Shown: positions 1-11,499 of the stretch, one piece after another
Layout: each line of letters opens with the position of its first letter
Position numbering within the stretch: position 1 is the stretch's first letter
Assembly (NCBI GenBank): GCA_014529385.2
Contig: CM043968.1
Coordinates: 10,303,648 to 10,367,647 of the forward strand
DNA length: 64,000 nt
Reading direction: 5' to 3'
DNA from: Adiantum capillus-veneris
Taxonomy: Eukaryota; Streptophyta; Polypodiopsida; Polypodiales; Pteridaceae
Notes under the pieces: generated by a model
The model's database searches: none
What the model was told of the DNA's origin: nothing
Seen by the model: the letters and a program-made list of their open reading frames with translations, nothing else
Program-made: the position numbers and the translations under genes

Positions 1-699
1 TCCTAGGCTAGGGTAAACCCCCTATGAAGTCTTGTTTGTATTGGATTAGCCGTTAGGTGGTTACCTATGCTCACAGGTCTCTACCCTGCAAACCCCGTTG
101 GAGTTCTATGCTAGTTTTGGCGACAAAACATCACATATACCTGAAGAGCATAAGGTGCTGAGCCTACTTCTCATATCTGGTGGCCGTCGGATGACTGTGC
201 GTGGCGTATCGGCTGTTGGAAGTCCTGTGCGCTCTAGGTGGCCAGAGCTCCCTCTCACAAGTGAATAGTAGAAATGAGCTCTAAGTAGGAAAAAATCTCA
301 TAATGGGGTCCCAGAACCATTTTTCATGAAACTTGACATGTGCTCCTAACTTTTCGCGAAACGCGGTCTAGACTCGAAAAGTTCTCCATTTGGACTCCGT
401 TTGCGCAGTTTCTGAGAATTTTGACAATTTGGTCAAAATCTGGCCACAACATGCCTCCCGCTTCATTCTCATAATTGCACCCCCACTGCACCCTGGGTTG
501 TCTTCTAGTCATTGATCATCCCCATCTTTTTTATTTTTCATTACGATCGCATTTCACCTGCTTTTTGTATTTTTGAAGTTTTTCTGCCAATAATTAGTAA
601 AATTAAAAGAAAAATAGCAAAATCAACCCAAAAAAACCCTAAAAATCAAAATAAATCAAAAACTTCACCCTGACACATTATGTACACTCACATGTAACT
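1..699 (-). other. 3' untranslated region of element A
   Basis: No convincing coding sequence. Bases 540-690 are A/T-rich and resemble the equivalent part of B near 22690-22800, including a shared ATGTACAC. This supports it being the 3' region of A rather than flanking DNA. Confidence 0.5.
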
Positions 700-1304
700 T
701 TTATGCCCGGATTTCTCCGTTTGATCAATATTTTGCCCAAAAAATGGCTATTTTTATATATATACACACACTTATCGGCCCCAATTTGGCGTTTGGCCTC
801 ATATATCTATAGATTAATGCTATATAAGGGCATATGTACTTTGGTTAGTCCAGAAAATTTCAGAATCAAACGTAAACCCCTCAAAAATAGTCATCAAAAC
901 ATGCCCTTTTTGTTACTTTTTAATGTCATCGAGTTCCAATTGAGAAGAGTCCTCCCGGACGACAAGGTATCACCTTGGGGTATGTGCAGTGCATGGGTTA
1001 AAATTGTGCTAATGCACGGCCTTGTAACATGGCCCTACCTGATGCATACTCGGTCAATGCATGGTAAGATTAATGTTGTGCGAGAGGAGGGAATAAGCAA
1101 GATTCTTATTGGCATTCGATGTCGAGGTTTCATGTCTGTGCTTGGTTTGGTTGGTAGTTTTTCTTTGCAATTAAAAGTTGTAATTCTGCCGCTCGTTGTT
1201 TGATCGTCTTCTTTGCGAAGGTGCCCTGGTTTGCCGCTACTGTAGAGATGGCCGTTGTGGTCTCCTTGGAGAGATGTGTCGTGTCCGATGTGGTCATAAT
1301 CTTT
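700..1304 (-). pseudogene. Element A: end of polyprotein tail and start of 3' UTR
   Basis: The translation read leftward from 1304 resembles the end of B's tail at 23240-23050. Shared short strings include KPR.(R/Q)MPI and LLIP. In B the tail frame stops just before this point, so most of this segment is probably untranslated. It was separated from the rest of the tail (2820-3438) by the solo LTR. Confidence 0.55.
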
Positions 1305-2819
1305 TGTCATAAAATCTAATATCTAACCAACCCAAATGATTTTCTCATATTAAATTGATCACTTAATGTGGGAGAATAAACGGGAACAAGTGTTAAGATA
1401 ATATGGCTTATAGATCTATCTCAACACGGGGCCAATGGTAAAGGGGCCCACATGGGAGATGGTCTATCAAAGAGCAAGGCTAACCAATGGAGCATAATAC
1501 CTTAGGGTTAGCTTCATTGAAGACCTCCAATAATGTGTGTAAAAGTCCTTTGACCTTAGGTAAGCTAGGGCTGAGCTTGAGGTGGGAACCCGGCCTAAGA
1601 TCGAGGTGCTTGTCCTGCTTGAGGTGCTTGTCATGCTTGAGGTGCTTGTCATGCTTGAGGTGCTTGATTAAGATTCTTGAGGTGCTTGACTGGCTCCATG
1701 CTTGAGGTGCTTGACTTGTTACATGATTAAGGTGCTTGAGGTGCCTTGAGAAGCTTGCTTGAGATGCTTGTGGGAACACCCCCTAGTTCAAGTGCTTTGT
1801 CATGCTTGATGACTAAGGGGCTTGCTCATCCAAAGTAAAAAAGATCCCTACAAGGAGGGGGGCGAGCCTACAAGGGGGAGGGGGGGATGAGAGAGAACAC
1901 CCACACACTCACACAAGGGAAGCCCCAGCTTGAAGAGGCAACAAGGACACTTGTCAAGTTCCTCCTCATGTTGCCGTCATGGTGTGCCTGAAGCCTATTG
2001 GTTGGCCACCCAAGGGGTCCAATGATAATTTAGTATATTTAATTAATTGGTTTTGCATTTATCAAGTCCTTTCTCTCAAAGGGGAAAGGGGGACACTTGT
2101 CCCAAGGCTACCCTTGTTGCTTGTAATGGCTCCTGCTTGTGATTGGCTAGGCCTGGGGGGGTCCAATGAGCTCCCTCTCCTTCTCAAGCAAGAAGAGGTT
2201 GAGAGCCTACACCAACACTCTTGGCTATGGAGTGCAAATCCAACCAAGAGCCATGCTTCAATGCTTGAGCTTTCCATCTCCTTCTTCTTCATTACTATGC
2301 TATTATGTATGCTAGCACAAGAGTTATGATAAGTGAGGAACTAGTTCTTTCTCGTATGAAATGTTTCTTCTTCCTCTTTCCTACCCTCATTCCCTGCTAG
2401 CTCTCTCCACCTTCGAAGGTGTTTGAGGTCTTGGGACTGAGGCTTGGTATAGTTAAAGCTTTCTTCAAGTTTAGGTTATGCTATGATGGTGATGCATGAA
2501 GCTTTCCATCTTCATTGCTTCACCTAGGTCACAAGGAACACAAAGAATGTATTGTAACAAGTCTCTCTTTATGGGAGAAATCATAATACAAATGCCTATT
2601 GGAGGGGGGACCGGCTCCACATAAATCCGGTCCTCAACTGTTGTCATGTTCTCTAAATTCTCTCTCTTGCAAAAGTATTTTCTATGCCAAGTTAACTAAT
2701 TGCTATGATTATGTTGCTATCTTCAATTATGTCTACTCGCTATGCTCACAAAGTCATTTCTTGAAAGTACTCTCATTAAATTCCGCTACTCTCAAGTTGA
2801 ATAGGCAAATTCCATTACA
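1305..2819 (+). mobile_element. Solo LTR, Copia type
   Basis: The segment interrupts the tail coding region of A. It starts TGTCATAAAATC and ends TTCCATTACA (TG...CA). The flanks TCTTT (1300-1304) and TATTT (2820-2824) could be a target duplication with one mismatch. Inside are a GTGGGAGAATAA string near 1368 and, at 2550-2640, a stretch like the transcribed part of Copia LTRs (TATGGGAGAAATCATAATAC, then GGAGGGGGGACCGG). No internal coding region is attached, hence solo LTR. The exact edges are the weakest part of the call. Confidence 0.6.
1603..1770 (+). repeat. 18-bp minisatellite (GAGGTGCTTGTCATGCTT)
   Basis: Near-identical units repeat with an 18-bp period at 1605-1665 and decay into related GAGGTGCTTGA units up to about 1770. 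It lies inside the solo LTR. Confidence 0.8.
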
Positions 2820-3438
2820 TATTTTTCTCTTTTTCTTGCCATTTGTAGCATTGTTTTCGAGGCGTTTGTTGGTATATGGCCTCGTTGTTGGTTGTTCTGG
2901 CTGTTCTTTTGATCGGTACCCACACAGACTGGTTTGCCGAAGTTGGAAGTAGTTTTTGTTTGTCTGCTGGATTTGCTTGTACTGAAGGGAGTTCCTGTAG
3001 CATCACTTTGGGGATCCAAATGCATGTCTCATTTTGTTTTCTATTGAGCATGTTTTTCGGTATCCACATATGTTTTATGACCCTGTTCGGTGTTTGTTTA
3101 ACATTGTTGTGCTGAGGTTGTCTGCTACTGCCTGGTGGTGTGTATGCTCGTGCACTTAGATATTTCTGTACCCATACTTGTTGTTTGCTTATTGCTAACC
3201 TTGATCTATTCTTTGTCGCCTGTGGTATCTCATTTTTTGATTGAAGACGGTTGGTTGTTTCTTGTTTATCCTTCGAAGGTATCTTTTGCGGGTTAAGTGG
3301 CACCCATCTATTTTGCTCATGATCAAGTGATTGTGGCACCGTTATTGGGTTCTTCATGGTTGTCTGAGCAAAGGCTACCATCTGGTGTTCTTGTGCTTGT
3401 TGAATTCTGATCGTATTCGAACTCCAATCTATCTGCAC
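2820..3438 (-). pseudogene. Element A: C-terminal WxPK-repeat domain
   Basis: The last part of the A polyprotein. It contains five spaced copies of a Trp-[Ile/Val]-Pro-Lys-like motif: RWVPLN, VWVQKY, MWIPKN, IWIPKV and VWVPIK. The linkers are polar and rich in Gln, Asn, Lys and Thr. No transmembrane segment is visible. The same motif array follows integrase in C (33412-33725) and is the largest domain of B (35743-36470). The function is unknown to me. The frame is cut by the solo LTR at its left end. Confidence 0.7.
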
Positions 3439-3439
3439 A

Positions 3440-4753
3440 TTATACTCTTTCTGCCATGTTGTCCCAACAACATTGGGTGTAGTGTGCTCGCATCCTTAAC
3501 CACATAAAACTTGTGGGGATAAACATTTTATGTACTTGTACATGCAATATCATCCAGCCCAATGTGCTTAATGAATGTGATGTACTGCTTTCCAGCGCTT
3601 GTTGAGTAGGATGGAGTTGTTCTTCAAGCTGGAACTGATTATATAATTTGCAAGAAATCAGATTTGCTTGAGCTCCTGAATCAAGCAATTCCGTCGATTT
3701 AATTTGATTGCTACTCACTTTGACTGCAATTATTGGATCCACTATGGCTTCATTAAAATTCATTAATCGAATAGCATTTATTCGCAACGATGATCCAATT
3801 TGTTGTTGTTGTCGGAGAAGCCTTCTTTTTGCAATGTGTTCTTTTGCTTCTGTGTGTGCTTCTTCTCGTACCCTCTGTTTCTCCTTCGTTCGTTGTTTTT
3901 CATGATGGATTTGTTGAAGCATATCTTGTGTTAGTGGTAAATGATACTTTTTTAATCGACATCCACTAATCCAATTTGGCATTTCTTCACCTTCCAATGT
4001 CGCAAGTTTGACAGGTCCGCTTGGTGATAAGCCACTAATCACAAAGAGTCCCATCCCTCGCTTTTTAAGTTTCTTGGCATGTTTCTTCAAAGTGTAAACA
4101 AGTACATAATCACATGTTTTGAAATCTTTTGTGCGCACATGGTTGTCAAAAAACTCCTTTTGTCTTCTCTTCTGAGCATAGATCAAAGCTACAGCTCTTA
4201 GTCGAAGTTCATCTAACTTTTCAAAATCATCTATTCTTGAAGAGAGTTCATGGCCTGTCCATTCTAAGTGTTTCGCCACTCGTAGAGTTGGAATCAAAAA
4301 CTCTATGGATAATATAGCGTTTAGACCAAATACCATGTTATATGGTGTTCTTCCGATTGATGTTTGATAAGCTACCCTATATGCCCATAGTGTTGAGTGT
4401 AATTGTTGATCCCAGTCTGCCCTTGATTCTGATACAATTTCAGTCAAAATAGTGCATAGGGTTTTATTTGTGGCTTCAGCTTGTCCATTTGCCTGTGGAT
4501 GATATGGAGCAGATTTTTTATGTATGACCATGAATTCCTCTAGCAGGTATTCAATGACTTCATTAAGAAAATGTGTTCCTCGATCACTAACAATTTCTAT
4601 TGGTAATCCGTATCGTACAAAGACATTCTCATACAAAAATTGTACATTGGTTCTTGCGTCTGCTTTGGCTTCAGCCCATTTTGTGAGATAGTCCGTAGCC
4701 ACAATGATATATTGGGTATGGGTGTGATACGTAGGGGGTGAAATAGGCCCCAC
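3440..4753 (-). pseudogene. Element A: integrase core plus second retropepsin-like segment
   Basis: A 437-codon open stretch. The integrase triad is visible: first Asp in VATDYLTKW, second Asp in VSDRGTHF, Glu in GQAEATNK. A C-terminal integrase region with conserved basic residues follows. About 180 residues after the catalytic Glu comes LLDSGAQANLIS, the D-S/T-G signature of a retropepsin-like aspartic protease, although a separate protease lies upstream at 7996-8613. The order matches element C. The stretch begins after a frameshift, so it is not a functional gene. Confidence 0.8.
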
Positions 4754-5520
4754 AAAATCAATTCCCTATTTTGCAAATGCTCGTGCTCCCATCATTGGCC
4801 GTAGTGGCATCTCATCTCTCTTTATCGTCACCTTAGTGCGCTAACATGCGTCACAACGCTTTACAAATTCCTCAGCGTCCATGTGCAATGTAGGCCACCA
4901 TATCCCTGCGGTTAAGACAATTTTCGTCGTCTTATCGCCTGAAAATGGCCTCCACTTACTCCTCCATGTGCATGTTCTAGAATCAGCAGGTATTCACTTT
5001 CACTTGCACAAATTCTAAGTTGATTGTCCTTTCCTCGCTTGTAGAGTTGATTTTCAATTAAATTGAAGTCTCGAGCCTCCAACTCTATAGCCCTTTGTCG
5101 CGCTTTTGTTATGTTTTCAGGGAATGTCCTTGTTGTTAAGAAATCAATGATATATTGACTCCATGTAGGTGCAATGGTTACCTGAAACAATGTCGCGTGA
5201 TCCACCGGTCGTTTGGCACTACATATAGTACAATTGTTAACATAGGCATGTGTTGCAACATATATAGTTGGCCAATAAACTCCTAAATGTTTCAATCTTT
5301 TGTGTGTTTTCATTGTTGAACAATGAAATGCACAGTCTTGGATGTGTCTCAAGATAACACTCGAATTCCTCTGGATTTATACATAAGCGTAGAATTTGGT
5401 CCGAGCTTAGATGGTACAGTCGTCCGACAATCAACTGAAAGTTTTTTGTTTATCAAAATGCTTTTTGTGTGGATCCCTCTTCATTTTTATCAAATTTACC
5501 TCCAAAGGAAAGAATGCTAA
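4754..5520 (-). pseudogene. Element A: integrase zinc-binding region, apparently duplicated
   Basis: Two H2C2-type segments lie in tandem in mixed frames. The first (5434-5200) has a lead-in RLYHLSSDQILRLC, then VYWPT and NNCTICS. The second (5160-4840) has QLYKRGKDNQLRIC, then EHAHGGVSGGHF, IWWPTLH and RCDAC. Element C has only one such unit between RNase H and the integrase core. Several stops and shifts are present. Confidence 0.65.
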
Positions 5521-5544
5521 CAATTTCCTGAGACCATTTGGGTA

Positions 5545-6056
5545 TCATTTCAATATTGAAAAGATAAGCATCAGGTATGTCATCATCATTACTCCTTCAG
5601 GAGCTTCCCCGTTTTGTAGCCTTGAAAGACGATCCGCTCGTAGATGAGTTTTACCTTTTTCTACTACCACTGTGAAGTCAAACTCTAACAATATAATAAA
5701 CCAGCGTACAATTCTCCCAGTATTGCATGGTTTGTTTACTAGATACAGAAGATCTTGATGATCTATGAAGAACACAAATTTGTTTGCTAGCAAGTAATGC
5801 CGAAATTTCTTTACAACATATATCATTCCTAATCCCTCTGTTTCAGTGGTGGTGTAGTTCTTTTCTGCACTATTTAGTTGTCGGCTCGCATAACAAACTG
5901 GGAAATCCATTGTTCCGTCTCCAGGTTGAGCCAGAATACTCCCAATTGCGTATGCAGAGGCATCAATGTGAACATGGAATATCTTTCCTCAATCTGGTGC
6001 TTTAAGTACAGGTGCTGATACAAGGTTTTCCTTAAGCTTTTGCAATGAAGTTTCAC
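5545..6056 (-). pseudogene. Element A: RNase H
   Basis: Recognisable Gypsy RNase H strings are YASRQLNSAEKNYTTTE (containing the catalytic Glu), FFIDHQDLLYLVNK (Asp) and RADRLSRLQNGEAP. They align with C at 31080-31380. The N-terminal part (5874-6056) is in another frame, so the domain is frameshifted. Confidence 0.8.
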
Positions 6057-6132
6057 ACTCCTCAGTCCAGTGGAAACTGACTAATAGGCGATATAGTGGT
6101 TGTGCAATGACCGCATACATATACATGAATCT

Positions 6133-6689
6133 TCAATAATATCCGCAGTGTCCCATGAAAGATTGTACTTGTTTGGCATTAGTAGGCCTGGGCAAGTTTG
6201 CTATGACTCTAATTTTGTCTAGGTCAATGGTTATGCCATTTCTTGAGACAATATGTCCTAAGATGTGGCCTTGCCTTACCATAAAAATGCATTTTTCCGG
6301 GTTGAGACAGATTCGATATGTTCTACACTTCAAATACCTTTTGTAAATGGTCAATGTGTTCTTCCCGAATAAGAGAGTGGACACAGAGATCATCCATATA
6401 TATTTCTAAGAATATTCTTAGGTATTCTTTGAATGCATGAGTCATTAGCCTTTGGAAGGTAGCTGGGGCATTGGTTAAGCCAAAAGGCATAACTCTATAC
6501 GCATATATTCCCCATTCTGTGGAAAATATTGTTTTGTGTTGATCCTCTATTGCAATTGCCAATTGGTTGTACCCTGAAAACCCATCTAAAAAGGAATAGG
6601 CCCGCTTTCTTGCTACCCTCTCAAGCACATGTTCTGTGATTGGCAAGGGATAGTTATCCCTTATTGTGGCTGCGTTCACCTTTTTTAGG

Positions 6690-6742
<53 letters not shown>

Positions 6743-7311
6743 AACTTTCTGTTCTTTTTGGGGACAACCACAATGGGTGACACCCAATCTGTATGCTCGA
6801 TTTCATAGATGAATTCGGCATCCATCAGCTTGTGAATCTCTTCTTTGATTCATTTAGCGAATGTGTCATTATATGTATAAGGACGTTGTTTGCTTGATTT
6901 GGCATCTGATTTTAAAGGAATTGTATGTTGGCATATCGATAGGTCAACTCCTTTGAGGTCTTTGTAAGACCATGCAAACACATCTTTATACTTCTTGAGA
7001 ATTTGTGTTAGAATTTCTTCTTTCTCAGGCTCTAAATCAGTTGCTATATAGACAAGCCGAAGCTCTTCGCCTGACGTAGCAAGGTCAATCCGTTTTGCAT
7101 CTTCCGGCCCATCGTAAGATTCATGGTTTATTCTTTCCCTTACTGGTGGTGTCATTATGATTTTTCTATCTTCGATAGTGAATTTTTGATAGTGGGACGG
7201 TACATTCATGTTTCCTTTTTTTGAATCCTCCTTACCTTCAGTTTCTCCCTCAGTAGTCCATACCTCTCGTAACGTCCGTTTAAGTTCTTGGTATTTCTTT
7301 TTACACTCCAT
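6133..7311 (-). pseudogene. Element A: reverse transcriptase
   Basis: The entry region (DVFAWSYKDLKGVD) lies at 6960-6990, followed by a stop near 6848. Palm motifs follow: LKKVNAATIRDNYPLP, SFLDGFSGYNQL, MPFGLTNAPATFQRL and the catalytic YMDDLCVHS near 6370-6395. The thumb ends in a frame reaching FMGHCGYY (6136). A long (CA)n tract at 6692-6740 sits exactly where related elements encode LRVCVDL and shifts the frame. Confidence 0.85.
6692..6740. repeat. (CA)n microsatellite inside the RT gene
   Basis: A 49-bp CA tract, read as (GT)n on the coding strand, lies between codons for KKNRKL and NLKKVN. It replaces the short RVCVD motif. Confidence 0.95.
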
Positions 7312-7341
7312 TTTGGTCCACTCTGGATCTTTTGTCTTTTC

Positions 7342-7980
7342 CTATTTTGATTGTTGAGATTTTCTTGATTTTGTTTTTGTTTTAGTTTTTCGTGCTTGTT
7401 TTATTTCCTCATGTGTTCTTTCCCTTCGAACTCTTGAGAATCTCCCTGATATTTGGTCTTTTACACAATCCTCTGCCTTGACAAGCATTAGATAGTGAGT
7501 TTTATCTTTTATCCTAGGCATCAGGTTTTCTCTAATTTTGTTTTCTGTTCTTTTTTTTCTATAGCGTTCCTGGCATCTAGGGTGTTGATTTGCAAAATCA
7601 TAAAACTTGATATCTGCGGTTGTCTCCCCACGCTCGCTTGAGCTGTCTGAACACTCGTTATCTGCATCATTACTTAATTTCATATGCTCAGAGGAGTTAT
7701 AAAACTCTTCTTGTTCTGGTGAGTCTACATTCTCATCTCCTACTGGTACAAGGTTTACCATGTAATATGGTAGCACATCATAGCCGTCCTTATCACAAAA
7801 TTTTATCGTTGGGCTATCTGTAATGGTACAGACATCCAATGTTGCTAGTATGTGTTCCCATTCCATAGGTTCTAAGGCATCTTTGGGAAAAGGTTCTGGA
7901 ATATAATCCTTATCCTCAATAGCTCTTTCTAAGATGCATTCCTCTTTTTTCAAGCTCCCACAATGTGAAGCTCCGCACAT
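7342..7980 (-). pseudogene. Element A: linker between protease and RT
   Basis: A 212-codon open stretch, acidic then basic. It holds CGASHCGSL, IPEPFP and WEHILATLDVC. These are nearly identical in B (36700-36860) and weakly matched in C (WVHLAATIDTW). This lineage-specific linker matches no domain I recognise. Its end (KTKTKTKSRKSQQSK) is strongly basic. Confidence 0.65.
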
Positions 7981-7995
7981 CCATAGCTCTTTTTT

Positions 7996-8613
7996 CTATC
8001 CTAACCATGCTAGGAGTTCGGACCCTGCCAACGTAGCCGAATCAAACTCTTCCACTGGTGTCTGGTTCACATCCTTGTAACTATGGTCTTTTAGGTATAT
8101 TTTGGTTGTAGTTTCCCCACGCCTGAGGTATATGTGGTCATAACCCCAATCCTGTACCATCTTTAATTGTCTCATGAATGGTCTTCCCAAGATGATCTCG
8201 TAATTGTTCTTTTTGTTGAAATCAACTATTGCAAATGTATGCTCATACTCGATTCCGCAAGAGGTGACAATTACTTTTTCTAAAAGTCCTAGAGGCTTTT
8301 CCATGAACCCATATGCCAGTTTCAATTTCATTCTGGTTGCTCTCAAAGATGGTTTTCCCCATTTTTTCTAGATTTCTTTGGTGGCAATAGAGACTCCCGC
8401 TCCACTGTCGAGAATAGCCTTGGATACTACTCCTTGGAATTCTACTGGTAGTGTGGTACTTCCATCTTCTCCCTCGCAATATTCTCCAACCTTGTTTAAA
8501 GATACAGGCCTAGTGTTTAGTTGAGGCTTATCCATTCTCTGATCCCTTCTTGAAGCTTCGAGGTACGTTCTTTTACTCCAAATTTTTCTAATAATTTGCC
8601 TACGGTGATCCAC
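7996..8613 (-). pseudogene. Element A: aspartic protease
   Basis: Contains the retropepsin motif AILDSGAGVSIAT and, about 85 residues on, the hydrophobic-Gly motif IILGRPFM. It is preceded by KVGEYCEGEDG, conserved in B and, in altered form, in C. A TAG at 8367-8369 replaces the Trp codon still present in B (KEVWKKWGK), and the first part overlaps the preceding frame by a frameshift. Confidence 0.8.
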
Positions 8614-9785
8614 ATGTTTGGTCGTAACCTCAGGAGTTCAGCTAACGTGATTGTGCATGCCACAGGTGTGGATGATAACTCAATCAACCCTTGTGAATCC
8701 ATTACTCTGTTAGGAGAAAGTTTTTGAGATGGGATTGCTCTCACCTCAGACTTAGCTTCATACTCCCCTATGTAAGAGGGTAGAGTTTTTAGCGAGTTAG
8801 GTTGGTTGTGCCCCAAGCTAATTGACCCCTGGTCCCCCCCTTGTGAATGCATATCGAAGTTCATCTGTGATCTTGCCTCAAATTCTTCAATGGGAGGTAA
8901 GATCTCATTTTTCTCCTTCCCAGTGCAATTTAGTTGGTAGTTTACCCCCTTAGCTTCATTTGCTTCCCGGATTTGCTTCCACAGGTCATCTAGATTGTCA
9001 CAATCTTTACCTATCCCTGCCAAAGTTTTAGGTTGGAAACCATGAATTGTCTCATCTGTTGTATTTGACACTATGATAGGTTCCCACTTAGACTCTGAGG
9101 TAGTCGTGAATCCCTCCTTCGTGTCTGCTTGTTTCTCTAGAGTTGGTGTGATAGGGGTTGGGGCTAGCACCTCGTGCCAACTTGCAGGTTTACCAAGTGG
9201 ATTTTCTATCAAGGATTGGGTTGTTTCAATCATCTTCCGACACATTTCCAACCTTTGTTTCTCTAGTTCCGTATATGGATAAGTCATCCATCTTTGCTCT
9301 TGGTTTTGGTTGTTTTTGAGTCTGGCTTCGTATGCTTTTAAAAGTGCATCAAGCTGCTCATTTACTTTTTCTACCAGCACTGATCCTCGCGATCCTGCAC
9401 TTTTGGGTTCTACTATTTCCTTGGCCCCTTTGGTTGCAGCAGTGTGTGAACTTAAACTAGTTAGATCCTCTAACCGCTCCAATCTATCCTTTGTGTGTTT
9501 TAACTCCTCGGATTGAGCGGTTTGCTCTCGTTCTCTCCTGGCTTTCATACGAGCCTTTCTAGCTTTCCAAGTGCTTCTTTGATTTTTCATTTCTGCACTA
9601 GGGGCATCCGTCTTTGGCTCTTCAATCATGGGTTCGTTTGTCCTTCTTTGAGCTTGTGCCCGTGTGACTGTCTGAATAGGTATTAATGTCTCGTATTCTG
9701 ACCCTCCACTGGAAGGCACTGCTTCCAACATGTTCAAAGTAGTTTTTGCTCCTTTGCTCGGGTTATTAGGGCAACTAGTTATCAA
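8517..9785 (-). pseudogene. Element A: spacer between Gag and protease, basic and coiled-coil
   Basis: A 422-codon open stretch starting inside the second zinc knuckle (CTECGITHLITSC). Residues 70-110 are highly basic (WKARKARMKARRERE), like a bipartite nuclear localisation signal, and lead into a Leu/Glu heptad region. B has the same sequence order at 37744-38592. The spacer is typical of neither Copia nor chromovirus Gypsy elements that I know. Confidence 0.65.
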
Positions 9786-11063
9786 GTGAGTAATTCCACA
9801 CTCAGTGCAATACTCGTTGACTCTAATGATTTCATCGTGAGGACAGTCCCTTAGGCAATGATCTCCGCCACACTTGTAGCAGGGTCCCTTAGGCAGTTGA
9901 GGTACTCCTTGAGCTCCTCTCTATTGGTAAGCATGCCTCTGCCCGCCCATGCCTCCGTTGGCTATGAACAATAATGTTCGTTCATCCAAGCTGTATCTTC
10001 CTTATCCTGCAGCCTGGGCAGCTGTTGGTGGTCCTGTACTTCCAATCATGCTCCAAGGTTCTTGCGTTTTAGGTTCTTCCGGTGGGTAATAGAGAGGATT
10101 TTCTGCATATCCATTGGGATCTTTGTAATATGTGTGCATAGGTACCAAAGCCTTTTCTTCTAGCTCGTTCACCGTTGGTACGTATCTTATGCCGATCGGT
10201 CGTGCTCCTGGTAGGGGTGGTTGTTGCCCCAATACTGGTTGTGGTCTTTCAACTCCTACAGGTCTTGGTAGGTTAACTGCTTGATACCTAGGCATCGGTG
10301 GGATTTGAGCAGATGCTACCTGAGCTTGGGGAGCATAAGGTCGTCTTTCACATATCCCTTGTTATAATAACATTCCTCCGTCACATGGTTTGTCCATTTT
10401 TGTTCAATTGCACACCACTTCGGCTGCTTAGCCTGAGGCTTGGCATACATATTAATTTTTTTTAGCACTTCCTCCACAAGCTTCTCCTGGCTTACAGCTA
10501 CTTCTCCTTTCGGTGATGTCTTAGCGGACTTGCTTCCACTTTGTTGTGAGGATGAATCGTCATCAAGTTCCTTGAATTCACCCTCCTTGTAGACCGCACA
10601 ATTGTCTACAAGGTAAAGAGCTTCCTTAGTTAACTCATTTAACGTTGTGCTCCTCTTCATATGTAAATCCTTCTGGAGATCTGTGTTTCTCAGTCCTTGA
10701 ATACATATAAGCATAAGTCTGGACTGGGTTGGTAGTCCTTCCACAGGGCAGAACTTCACATATCTTTTTAGTCATAGGGCTGCCTTTCGCACAGATTCCC
10801 CTTCTTTCTGTTTGAATTTATGGATTTGTGAGAGTGTATTATGAGCTATCCCCTTTTGTGAGAATTCCTCAATAAACTAACTCGTCAAAAACCTCCTCCA
10901 TAGACTCACAATCTCTATGCTCCACAGAGTCAAACCAAGTGGCGACATCCTCTTCTAGGGTAAGTCCAAACCCTTCAAATTGAGTAGGGAAATCCAAAAC
11001 TTCTTCAACTCTAATTACACGCACGAAGGCTGCTACATGATCCCTAGGATCTCTGTTTCCCAT
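9786..11063 (-). pseudogene. Element A: Gag capsid and zinc knuckles
   Basis: Broken into frames 11063-10869, 10759-10316 and 10295-10002. Gag hallmarks are FEGFGLTLEEDVATWFDS and LMLICIQGLR...LQKDLHM, closely matching B at 38678-39892. Zinc knuckle 1, CYKCGGDHCLRDC, lies at about 9835-9890; knuckle 2 follows at about 9780-9820. Both have spacing CX2CX3HX4C. A Pro-rich stretch (10002-10295) separates capsid and knuckles. Confidence 0.75.
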
Positions 11064-11499
11064 GTATTACTTGTTTACCCATTTTTGCACCTGAGAAGGT
11101 CTAATTCTACAATGGTCCACAAATCTCATCATTGATTCTCCTCGTCCTACTCGATATACCTCCTCTGGCCTTCGGTAGTGGGTGGGAGGGTTCCTCTCCC
11201 AGAGGTGCTCCTAAGCCATAATTTCTTACGGTTCTTGCAAGAGGTGGTTCATCTCTCCGAGCTCGTTCTCTTTGTTCTCGTTCTATGGGTTGTCTTCCGG
11301 GCTCTTCCGACTCTTGAGTTTTTGGCTTACTCTCGCCTTGATACTGTGAATGGAGTTGTGGTTCTTGTAAATCTCTTAGCCCTCATGCAGCTGGATAACC
11401 ACCTTTGTTTCGGTCTTGTTCTAATGTCGCACTTTGTTGAAGCCATGCCTGAAATGATGGTTGGGTTGCCTGTTGGTTCTAGTAGTTGAACGTCTGCTG
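11064..11499 (-). pseudogene. Element A: degenerate link between N-terminal domain and Gag
   Basis: No long open frame on the minus strand. Short pieces still match B near 39900-40080: a VDNRRVRPS-like string in B and VDHCRIRPS here, then KWVNK(Q)Y. The plus-strand open stretch here looks like an antisense shadow. Confidence 0.45.

Noticed and set aside
2062-2292. Small gene on the minus strand inside the solo LTR
   Set aside because: Short, no motif, antisense to the LTR; chance frame.
11178-11489. Plus-strand hydrophobic 103-codon frame
   Set aside because: It overlaps the degenerate Gag lead-in of element A on the minus strand; the hydrophobic run is antisense of charged codons.
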